From Cupriavidus taiwanensis (lineage in GTDB: Bacteria; Pseudomonadota; Gammaproteobacteria; Burkholderiales; Burkholderiaceae), in contig NZ_LT976854.1 of NCBI RefSeq assembly GCF_900249755.1, positions 378,055 to 435,950 of the forward strand: 57,896 nt of DNA. The letters are read 5' to 3'. Below are positions 33,281-40,492 of this stretch, piece by piece. A program made the position numbers and the translations under genes. Under the pieces are notes generated by a model. It searched no databases. It was not told where the DNA came from and was given only the letters and a program-made list of their open reading frames with translations. Each line of letters starts with the position of its first letter. The first letter of the stretch is position 1.

Positions 33281-34022
33281 AAAGACCCTGGTCACCGCGG
33301 CGCCGCCGGCGCGCGTGTGGGAACTGCTGCTCGACCCCAACGTGATGGGCGCGTGCGTGCCCGGCATGGCATCGATCGAAGTGCTCAGCGAGGTCGAGTA
33401 CATCGCGCACATGGCGGTCAAGATTGCCTTCATCAACGCGCGCTTCCGGCTGCATACGAAGATCGTCGAGACCCGCGCGCCCCATTACCTGCGCACCGAG
33501 GGCACCGGCGAGGACGCTTCGGTGGCAAGCTCGCTGCGGCAGTCGAGCGAGCTGTTCCTGACGCCGCTGGACGATGGCGGCACGCAGCTGCGCATCAAGG
33601 TGCAGTTGGATGTGCTGGGCCGGCTGGGCACCTTCGGCCTGAGCGTGATGAAGACCAAGGCCGACCGCATGTGGGACGAGTTCGGCGCCAACCTGCTGGC
33701 GCGGCTGGAGCCGCAGGGCGGGCAGCACGCACCGCCCGCCCCCGCGCCGGCGCGGAACCCGGCCGCGGTGACGCCGGCGGCCGCCGCGACGCCGCCGGCA
33801 GCGAACGGCCATGCGGTGCTGCCGGCGCAGTCCGTGCCGGCGCCGGCGCCCGCCGGACTGCTGGCGCGGCTGTTCGGGCGCAGCGAGGCCGCGCGCGGTC
33901 CGCTTGCCGAAATCTGCATCGAGCTGCGCCGCCACGACGAGACCATCGTGGTGCGCTGGCCCGCGGCGCACGGCGAGCAGTGCGCGGCGTGGCTGCGCGA
34001 CTACCTGCGCCCGCGCGCCTAG
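33270..34022 (+). CDS. CoxG-like SRPBCC protein with C-terminal extension
   Basis: A 250-residue protein starting at GTG 33270, overlapping the FeS-subunit gene by 11 bp. Residues 1-148 are a CoxG-type SRPBCC domain (D-P-N-V-M-G-A-C-V-P-G-M, K-I-A-F-I-N-A-R-F). This is followed by a Pro/Ala-rich linker (about 152-195) and a small folded tail (about 205-248, I-C-I-E-L-R-R-H-D-E-T-I-V-V-R-W). CoxG proteins help assemble or membrane-anchor molybdenum hydroxylases. The tail is longer than in standard CoxG and not recognised; it may be an interaction domain. Confidence 0.9.
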   Translation: MEIEKTLVTAAPPARVWELLLDPNVMGACVPGMASIEVLSEVEYIAHMAVKIAFINARFRLHTKIVETRAPHYLRTEGTGEDASVASSLRQSSELFLTPLDDGGTQLRIKVQLDVLGRLGTFGLSVMKTKADRMWDEFGANLLARLEPQGGQHAPPAPAPARNPAAVTPAAAATPPAANGHAVLPAQSVPAPAPAGLLARLFGRSEAARGPLAEICIELRRHDETIVVRWPAAHGEQCAAWLRDYLRPRA

Positions 34023-34124
34023 CGGCCTGCTCGGCGGGGACGGTCCGCAATACGGGTACCCTATCGGGTGCGGGCGTGATATATGAGAGCGTTGCGCCAA
34101 GACCGAATATTGCAGAGACAGACC

Positions 34125-34976
34125 ATGATGACCGATTCGCCGCAGGAAGAGACGCAGGAAGGCGGGCAGGAGGGGGCGCCGGAGGGTGCGCAGGACAAGT
34201 ACATCGTGCCGGGGCTGGAGCGCGGCCTGCGCCTGCTGGGCGAATTCAGCAGCCGCGAGCGCACGCTGTCGGCCGCGGAGCTGGCACGCCGCCTCAAGGT
34301 GCCGCGTTCGACCGTGTTCCGCTTGCTGGCCACGCTGGAAATGATGGGCTTCGTCGAGCGCACCGACGGCGGGCGCGAGTTCCGGCTGGGCATGGCGGTG
34401 CTGCGCCTGGGCTTTGACTACCTGGCGTCGCTGGAACTGACCGAACTGGGCCGCCCGCTGCTCGACCGGCTGCGCGACGAGATCCACTACCCGTGCAACC
34501 TGGTGGTGCGCGACGGGCGCTCCATTGTCTATGTGGCCAAGTCGGTGGCATCGCGCCCGTTTGCCAGCACCGTCAACGTCGGCACCCGGTTGCCCGCGCA
34601 TGCCACGGTGCTGGGGCGCGTGCTGCTGGAAGACCTGTCGCTGGCCGAGCTGCGCGCGCTCTATCCGGAAGAGCGGCTCGAGGTCTATTCCGAAAGCACG
34701 CCGCGCACGGTCGAAGAGCTGTACGAGATGGTCCAGCGCGACCGCCAGCGCGGCTATGTGCTGCACGAAGGCTTCTTCGAGGCCAGCATCTCGACCATCG
34801 CGGCGCCGGTGCGCGACCGCAGCGGCAAGGTGACGGCGGCGCTGGGCGCCACCATCCCGGCCGCGCGCATCGACCCGGACCAGCTCGACCACATGGTGGA
34901 ACAGGTGCGGCGGGCCGCGGCGGAGCTGTCGCGGTTGCTTGATTACCGGCCGGAGGTGCCCAGGCCGTTCGCCTGA
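34125..34976 (+). CDS. IclR-family regulator 2
   Basis: A 283-residue IclR regulator nearly identical in architecture to regulator 1 at 16524: the same D-K-Y-I-V-P-G-L-E-R-G lead, recognition stretch K-V-P-R-S-T-V-F-R-L-L-A-T-L-E and effector segments. Its N terminus is a Gln/Glu/Gly-rich tail instead of the Ala/Pro tail of regulator 1. Of two adjacent ATG codons I use the first (34125). It follows the CoxG-like gene on the same strand by 102 bp and probably shares operators P1-P4 with regulator 1, perhaps with a different effector. Confidence 0.94.
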   Translation: MMTDSPQEETQEGGQEGAPEGAQDKYIVPGLERGLRLLGEFSSRERTLSAAELARRLKVPRSTVFRLLATLEMMGFVERTDGGREFRLGMAVLRLGFDYLASLELTELGRPLLDRLRDEIHYPCNLVVRDGRSIVYVAKSVASRPFASTVNVGTRLPAHATVLGRVLLEDLSLAELRALYPEERLEVYSESTPRTVEELYEMVQRDRQRGYVLHEGFFEASISTIAAPVRDRSGKVTAALGATIPAARIDPDQLDHMVEQVRRAAAELSRLLDYRPEVPRPFA

Positions 34977-35011
34977 CGGCAAGGTGCCGACGGCCACCAC
35001 GGGAAAGCACG

Positions 35012-36025
35012 ATGCAGCAAAGCAAGCAACAAAAGAGGGCGCCGCGGCGGCGCCAATGGCTGGCCGGTACGGCGCTGGCGGTGGCGCTGGCGGCATGCCT
35101 GCCCTGGCAGGGAGCGCAGGCCGCTTGTGCCAATGTGCGCATCGTGGTGCCGTTTCCGGCGGGCGGTCCGGCGGACCAGCTCGCGCGCACGCTGGCCCAC
35201 GGGCTGCAGCAGCGGCGCGGCACACCCTTCGTGGTCGACAACAAGCCCGGCGCCAACGGCAATATCGGCATCGACGCGGTGCGGCGCGCGCCGGGCGATG
35301 GCTGCACCTTGCTGGTGACCCCCGCCGGCAACCTGACCATCAACCCGACGCTGATGCCGGCGCTGGCCTACAGCGTCGAGCGCGATTTCCGGCCGGTGTC
35401 GCTGCTGGCGGGATCGCCCAACGTGCTGGCGGTGCACCCGTCGGTGCCGGCGCATTCGGTGCAGGACTTGATCAGGCTGGCCCGGCAGGCCGACAAGTCG
35501 GGCAAGCCGCTGGGCTACGCCAGCCCCGGCGTCGGCAGCGGCCTGCACCTGGCCGGCGAGCTGTTCCGCCACCAGGCCGGCATCGCGCTGCTGCACGTGC
35601 CGTACAAGGGCACCACGCAGGCGCTCAACGACGTGGTGGGCGGGCAGGTGCCGGTGCTGTTCGGCACCTGGCCGACGCTGGCGCCGTTCATCCAGTCCGG
35701 CGCGCTGCGCGCGCTGGCGGTGACGCAGCCGAAGCGTTCGCCGGCCGCGCCCAACGTGCCGTCGCTGGCCGAGCAGGGCGTGCCCGGCATCGACGTCAGT
35801 TCCTGGTACGCGCTGCTGGTGCCGAAGGCCACGCCGCAGCCCGCGGCCGATGCGCTCGGCGCCGACGTGCGCGCGCTGCTGGCCACGCCCGCGCTGCGCG
35901 CCGAGCTGCAGCGCCAGGGCATGGAGCCGGTGGGCAGCACGGCCCAGGCGCTCGACCAGCGCATCCGCGAGGAAACCGCCACGTGGGCAAAGCTGATCCG
36001 GCAGTACGGCATCACCGCGGAGTAG
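35012..36025 (+). CDS. Bug/TctC-type periplasmic solute receptor 3
   Basis: A 337-residue receptor more divergent than the other two. Signal peptide to about A-Q-A-A, then C-A-N-V-R-I-V-V-P-F-P-A-G-G-P-A-D, and the pocket segment V-P-Y-K-G-T-T-Q-A. It carries a Cys close to the predicted cleavage site (A-A-C), although the context is not a clean lipobox. It follows regulator 2 by 35 bp and may belong to that operon. Its 3' end overlaps the convergent IclR gene at 36012 by 14 bp. Confidence 0.92.
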   Translation: MQQSKQQKRAPRRRQWLAGTALAVALAACLPWQGAQAACANVRIVVPFPAGGPADQLARTLAHGLQQRRGTPFVVDNKPGANGNIGIDAVRRAPGDGCTLLVTPAGNLTINPTLMPALAYSVERDFRPVSLLAGSPNVLAVHPSVPAHSVQDLIRLARQADKSGKPLGYASPGVGSGLHLAGELFRHQAGIALLHVPYKGTTQALNDVVGGQVPVLFGTWPTLAPFIQSGALRALAVTQPKRSPAAPNVPSLAEQGVPGIDVSSWYALLVPKATPQPAADALGADVRALLATPALRAELQRQGMEPVGSTAQALDQRIREETATWAKLIRQYGITAE

Positions 36026-36857
36026 CGCCGCCGCGGTAACCCATCAGCTGCGACAGGTCGTGCGCGGCCTGCCGGACTTCCTTCGCCACGCGCTCGCGCA
36101 GTGCGCCGTCGGCGTCGAAGCGCTGCTGCGGCCCGGCCACGCTGATGGCGGCGATCACCGCGCCGTCGGCGCCGCGCACCGGTGCGGCGCACGCATCGAT
36201 GCCAGGCTCGTAGGCCGAAAAACTCCACGCGCAGCCGCGCTCGCGGTCGGCGGCGAGGATCTCGGCCAGCCGAGCGTGGGTGGCCGGGCTCTGGCCGGTC
36301 GCGGTCGGCAGCGGGTCGGGCCCCAGCAATTCGCGCAGCGTCTCGGGCGGCAGCTCGGCGATCAGCATCCGGCCCGGCGTGGTCAGGTGCGCGGCAATGC
36401 GGCTGCCCACCTGGATATTGCTGACCAGCGCCGCCGCCGGCATCTGCCGCAGCAGGTAGAGCGCATCGCCGCCATCGCGCACCGCCAGGTAGGCCGATAG
36501 CTGCAGCGACCCGCTGAGCCGCGCCAGCACGCGCGCGGCAAAGCTGGTCAGGTCGTTGGAGGCCAGCACGCGCGAGGCCAGCTTCAGGAAGTTGAAGCCC
36601 ACCTGGTGCCCGCCCTGCGGCAGCCGCTCGACCATGCCTTCGTGCTCGAGCGTATCGAGCAGCCGCATCACGGTGACCCGGTTCACGTCGATGCGGCGGC
36701 CGACCTCGCTCAGGTTGGCGGTGGCGCCGCCTTCGGCGATAAAGCGCAGCAGGCGCAGGCCGCGGATCACCGGCGAGACCAGCTGGGCCTCGCGGGCGTC
36801 TTCCGGTGCTGCGCCGTCGTCGAGGTCAGGTTCGGTCGGCAGGCGGGACTTGGGCAT
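36012..36857 (-). CDS. IclR-family regulator 3
   Basis: A 281-residue IclR regulator of a different branch from regulators 1 and 2. The HTH (about 45-70) has A-N-L-S-E-V-G-R-R-I-D-V-N-R-V-T-V-M-R-L, and the effector domain contains V-G-S-R-I-A-A-H-L-T-T-P-G-R. It lies 70 bp downstream of a flavin monooxygenase gene on the same strand and is its likely local regulator, through the dyad at 38090-38103. The ATG at 36857 gives a normal-length protein. Confidence 0.92.
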   Translation of the reverse strand: MPKSRLPTEPDLDDGAAPEDAREAQLVSPVIRGLRLLRFIAEGGATANLSEVGRRIDVNRVTVMRLLDTLEHEGMVERLPQGGHQVGFNFLKLASRVLASNDLTSFAARVLARLSGSLQLSAYLAVRDGGDALYLLRQMPAAALVSNIQVGSRIAAHLTTPGRMLIAELPPETLRELLGPDPLPTATGQSPATHARLAEILAADRERGCAWSFSAYEPGIDACAAPVRGADGAVIAAISVAGPQQRFDADGALRERVAKEVRQAAHDLSQLMGYRGGATPR

Positions 36858-36927
36858 GTTGGCGTTGACTATCCATGGAAAACGGCCGCGCAGGCGGCCG
36901 TGAGGAGCGAAACGCGGGCCGGCGGCT

Positions 36928-38064
36928 TCAGCCGAGGGCGACGTTCCAGGCGTCGTAATCGTACACCCAGTCGGCATTGCCGCCTTCCTTGAGCCAGGCA
37001 TTGCTGCGCGAGCCGATCTGGATGCGGCTCGCGCGCGCATGGCGCGCGGCCTGGTAGCGCGCCAGCGCGGCGGGGACGTCGGCGGCGCCGGCGGCTGCAG
37101 CCTCGGCCAGGCAGCGCGCCAGCACCACGCCGTCCTCGATCGCCATGCCCGCGCCCTGCGCCATGAACGGCATCATCGGATGGCAGGCGTCGCCCATCAG
37201 CGTGACCGGGCCCGCCGACCACGCCGGCAGCGGATCGCGCACGTACAGCGCGGAGATCAGCACGTCGTCGCAGGCATCGAGCAGCGCGCGCGCCTCGGGG
37301 TGGAAGCCGGCATAGGCGCTGCGCAGGTCTTCCACGCGGCCCGGCGTGGTCCACGATTCATGGCGCCAGGCTTCCTGCGCGACGGTGGCGAAGATAAAGA
37401 TGTCGCGGCCGCGGTTGAGCGGGAAGGTGACGATCTGCGTGGCCGCGTCCGGGCCCCACCATTTGGTGAAGGCGCCCAGGTTGGGCACGCCGGCGAGGCG
37501 CCCGGCCGGAACCACGGCGCGATACGCGACCACGCCGGTGAAGATGGGGCTTTCCTGGCCGAACAGCGCGGTGCGCACGGTGGAATGGATGCCGTCGGCG
37601 CCCACCAGCACGTCGACCTGCTCCTGCGCGCCATTGGCAAAGCGCAGCGTCGCGCCATCGGCACGGGCCTCGATCGCCACGGCCTTGTGGCCGAGCCGCA
37701 CGCGGGCGGCCGGCACGGCGGCTTCCAGCGCGGTCATCAGGTCGGCGCGGTGCATGGTCAGTTGCGGCGCGCCGTAGCGCTGCTCGGCGTCTTCCTGCAT
37801 CGGCAGCCGGGAGGTCTCGGCGCCGGTATCCCACATGCGGCTGATGCGGTGGCTGGGACGCGCGGCGGTTTCACGCAGGGCGTCGCCAATGCCCAGCCCG
37901 TCGAGGGCGCGCACGGCGTTGGGCGTCAGGTTGATGTCGGCGCCTACGCGGGCAAAGCGGGGGGCTTGTTCGTAGACGATGGGGTCGAGGCCTAGTTTGC
38001 GTAGGGCGATGGCGGCGGCCAGGCCGCCGATACCGGCGCCGTTGATTCCGATTCTGAGGGGCAT
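36928..38064 (-). CDS. FAD-dependent aromatic hydroxylase (NicC-like)
   Basis: A 378-residue group A flavin monooxygenase that inserts oxygen into an activated ring using NAD(P)H. The FAD motif G-A-G-I-G-G is at about 10-15, the middle D-G motif is in V-L-V-G-A-D-G-I-H-S and the C-terminal F-AD motif is G-D-A-C-H-P-M-M-P. Local features F-T-K-W-W-G-P and the end N-A-W-L...W-V-Y-D-Y-D recall 6-hydroxynicotinate 3-monooxygenase, although salicylate-type hydroxylases share the fold. A CGGAAAAA run precedes the ATG. It is co-directional with IclR regulator 3. Confidence 0.92.
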   Translation of the reverse strand: MPLRIGINGAGIGGLAAAIALRKLGLDPIVYEQAPRFARVGADINLTPNAVRALDGLGIGDALRETAARPSHRISRMWDTGAETSRLPMQEDAEQRYGAPQLTMHRADLMTALEAAVPAARVRLGHKAVAIEARADGATLRFANGAQEQVDVLVGADGIHSTVRTALFGQESPIFTGVVAYRAVVPAGRLAGVPNLGAFTKWWGPDAATQIVTFPLNRGRDIFIFATVAQEAWRHESWTTPGRVEDLRSAYAGFHPEARALLDACDDVLISALYVRDPLPAWSAGPVTLMGDACHPMMPFMAQGAGMAIEDGVVLARCLAEAAAAGAADVPAALARYQAARHARASRIQIGSRSNAWLKEGGNADWVYDYDAWNVALG

Positions 38065-38089
38065 TTTTTCCGACTGGCAGGTTTGGTGT

Positions 38090-38114
38090 GTTCAAAAATG
38101 AACTGTATGTTCAT
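38090..38114. promoter_or_regulatory. Candidate operator for IclR regulator 3
   Basis: A perfect dyad GTTCA-AAAA-TGAAC (38090-38103) lies 26 bp from the monooxygenase start, and a further GTTCAT half-site begins 19 bp after the first G (38109). The 19-bp step equals that within operators P1-P4, supporting an IclR-type target. Confidence 0.6.
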
Positions 38115-38205
38115 AAAAATATATGGGTAGGAGGGGTGGGCGTCAATTCAGGGGGAACCCTATGGGCTTAATGCGGTTCAGTGGGGTGGTAATCAAGCGC
38201 TACCG

Positions 38206-38232
38206 TCGTTCCCGCGCAGGCGGGAATCCAGC
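38206..38232. repeat. Short intergenic palindromic repeat
   Basis: The arms TTCCCGC / GCGGGAA around a 4-base loop, with the flank AATCCAGCG, match a short repeat widely seen between genes of proteobacteria. It lies in the 1.15-kb gene-free interval 38065-39214. Confidence 0.6.
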
Positions 38233-38324
38233 GTCTTTTTTAGAGCCATGCCATGGCATTCGGGGCAATGCCGGCCGCTTGTCGTGCTTGGCGGGCGTGG
38301 CTGTTTCGCCGGCGTAGCCGGCGA

Positions 38325-39099
38325 GTCACTTTTTGGCCGAGCGCCAAAAAGTAACCAAAAAGCGCGTCGCCTGTGCGGCTGGCAATCAATTCCACGGCGT
38401 CAGTGGTTCGGGCGGTGGTGATTTCCGTTTGGCGTGGGTGCCCGTTCGAGCCTGCTAACGCTATGTGAGTTAGGGGTGGTGCCTGCGATAACCCACTTTT
38501 GAACGATCCCAAACTAGGGTGTAGGCAGCCTGCTGCTGGCGTCAACGCGGGGACGCCTTCGGCTGCGCTGCGCGCCGGTCCTATCGCGCGGCGTGGGCTC
38601 TGGCATGGAACGCGTCGCTGCGCTCGCTTGGCGTTGGCTGGCCGCGGACACCGGGGCTGTTTCGCTGTGGAAGGCCCCACTTCGTTGAGGCTCCCTGCCC
38701 TCACCCCCGGCCCCTCTCCCGCAGGCGGGAGAGGGGAGCAAACCAGTGGCAGTGGATGCGGGCGCGGGCGCCGGCGCCGGCGGGGCGCGCTCGAGCGCCA
38801 AGCGAGCGCAGCGACGCGTTCCGTGCCAGAGCACCCGACCTGAGATAGGGCCTGCGCAGCAGCCGTAGGCGTCCCCGCGATATGGCTAGCAGCAGGCTGC
38901 CTACACCCTAGTTGGGATTGTTCAAAAGTCGGTTATCGGAGGCGTTGTCCCTGACTCACATAGCGTTAGCAGGGTCGAACGGGCACCCACGCTAAAGGGA
39001 AATCACCACCGCGAGAACCACCAACGCCGTGAAATTGATTGCCAGCCGCATAGGCGACGCGTTTTTTGGTTACTTTTTGTCGCTCGGACAAAAAGTGAC
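38325..39099. repeat. Large imperfect inverted repeat with REP-like core
   Basis: Left arm 38325-38633 (about 309 bp) is the imperfect reverse complement of right arm 38795-39099 (about 305 bp). For example, the ends GTCACTTTTTGG and its right-hand counterpart pair, as do CGCTCGCTTGGCG (38621-38633) and CGCCAAGCGAGCG (38795-38807). The 161-bp centre holds a REP-like hairpin (38711-38736) with its CACTTCGTTGA lead. The short open frames in both arms mirror each other and look spurious. There is no transposase and no clear target duplication, so it resembles a non-autonomous or degenerate repeated element. Small hairpins flank it at 38307-38325 and about 39099-39115. Confidence 0.85.
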
Positions 39100-39214
39100 C
39101 CGCCCAGCAGGGCGGAACCAGGCGGTTCAAACGCCGACAGCATGTCACCACCAAGACAAGCCCCAAAAAAACAGCCGCACACAGCGGCCGTTCCAAAAAC
39201 CACCCTGAACCCCC

Positions 39215-40450
39215 TCAAAGCCCCAACACAAGCTTCGCAATAATATTCCGCTGGATCTCATTGGATCCGCCGTAAATCGAAGCCTTCCGGTAGTTGAAAT
39301 AACGCGGCGCCAGCACCGCCGCATAGTCCGGTCCGACGCGCGGCGGCGCCTCGCGCCCCTGCAAATGCGCCCACGTGTCCTGCACGAACGGCAGCGCCGC
39401 TGGGCCCGCTGCCTCTACCGCCAGTTCGCTTGCCGCCTGCAGCGTCTCGGTGCCTGTAAGCTTCAACATGCTGGACGCCGCCCCTATCGAGGTGCCCGAC
39501 TCCACGCCCGAGAACACGCGTAACTCGACCGCTTCCAGCGCCGCCGCACGCAGGTGCAGCGCCGCCAGCTTGCGGCGGAAGGCGGGATCGTCCAGCAGCC
39601 TGCCACCGTCATCGCCAGGCTGCTCCGCCGCGATCTCCGCGATCTTCGACAACTGCTTGCGCAGCATCGGGCTATACGTGCCGCCGCGCTCGAACTCGAG
39701 CAGGTACTTGGCATAGGTCCAGCCCTTGCCTTCCTCGCCGATGCGGTTGGCCACCGGCACCCGCACGTTCTCGAAGAAGACCTGGTTCACCTCCTGCTGG
39801 CCGGGCATGGGGCCATCGAGCGTCGGCAGCGCAGACACCGTGATGCCGGGCGTGTGCATGTCCAGCAGCAGGAACGAGATCCCTTCCTGGCGCTTCGATT
39901 CGCGGCTGGTGCGCACCAGGCAGAACATCCAGTCGGCCCATTGCGCGTGCGTGGTCCAGATCTTGGAGCCGTTCAGGATGTAGTGCTCGCCATCGCTGTC
40001 GGTGCCGTGGTCGGCGCGCAGCTGCAGCGACGCCAGGTCGGAGCCGGAGTTGGGCTCGGAATAGCCCTGGCACCACCAGACGTCAGAGCTGAGGATGGGC
40101 GGCAGGAAGCGCTGTTTCTGCTCGGGCGTGCCGTACTTCATGATCACCGGCGCCACCATCTTCAGGCCCATCGGCGACACCGGCGGGCAGCCCGCGGCGG
40201 CCAGTTCGGACTGGAAGATAAAGCGTTCGGCCGCGCTCCAGCCCGGGCCGCCGTATTCCCTGGGCCAGTTCGGCGCGGCCCAGCCGCGCGCGTGCAGCGC
40301 CTTCTGCCAGCGCACCTGTCCGGCCTTGTCGAGGTAGCCGTTCTTGGACTGCGCCATCATCGCGCGCAGGTCGGCGTCATAGGCCTGGGCGATCCAGGCG
40401 CGCACTTCTTTGCGGAACTGCTGGTCTTGCGGGGAGAGATCGAGATGCAT
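39215..40450 (-). CDS. Acyl-CoA dehydrogenase (FadE17-like large form)
   Basis: A 411-residue acyl-CoA dehydrogenase introducing a 2,3-double bond with FAD. It has W-C-Q-G-Y-S-E-P-N-S-G-S-D-L-A-S, K-I-W-T-T-H-A-Q (FAD contacts), and the C-terminal Y-G-G-S-N-E-I-Q-R-N-I-I. The length and the Trp-rich N-terminal part are typical of the branch acting in sterol, cyclic or branched acyl-CoA pathways, which often forms heteromers with a second subunit such as the gene 42 bp upstream. Same strand, so they form one operon. Confidence 0.94.
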   Translation of the reverse strand: MHLDLSPQDQQFRKEVRAWIAQAYDADLRAMMAQSKNGYLDKAGQVRWQKALHARGWAAPNWPREYGGPGWSAAERFIFQSELAAAGCPPVSPMGLKMVAPVIMKYGTPEQKQRFLPPILSSDVWWCQGYSEPNSGSDLASLQLRADHGTDSDGEHYILNGSKIWTTHAQWADWMFCLVRTSRESKRQEGISFLLLDMHTPGITVSALPTLDGPMPGQQEVNQVFFENVRVPVANRIGEEGKGWTYAKYLLEFERGGTYSPMLRKQLSKIAEIAAEQPGDDGGRLLDDPAFRRKLAALHLRAAALEAVELRVFSGVESGTSIGAASSMLKLTGTETLQAASELAVEAAGPAALPFVQDTWAHLQGREAPPRVGPDYAAVLAPRYFNYRKASIYGGSNEIQRNIIAKLVLGL

Positions 40451-40492
40451 CGACGGGCCTCGCTGGGTAATCGGTCTTGAATCGGGGTGGCT

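Noticed and set aside
29642..34022. Aerobic carbon monoxide dehydrogenase
   Set aside because: Gene content resembles cox, but the large subunit lacks the Cys-containing form I active-site loop and has a xanthine dehydrogenase-like loop instead.
36012..36025. Frameshift or mis-assembly at the convergent overlap of Bug receptor 3 and IclR regulator 3
   Set aside because: Both proteins end with complete family C termini, so a 14-bp tail-to-tail overlap is natural.
38325..39099. Insertion sequence
   Set aside because: The arms are far longer than IS terminal repeats, no transposase reading frame lies between them, and no target duplication was visible.
38240..39218. Several short open frames in the inverted-repeat region
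   Set aside because: They mirror each other between the two arms, lack ribosome sites and resemble spurious calls commonly made on this kind of repeat.
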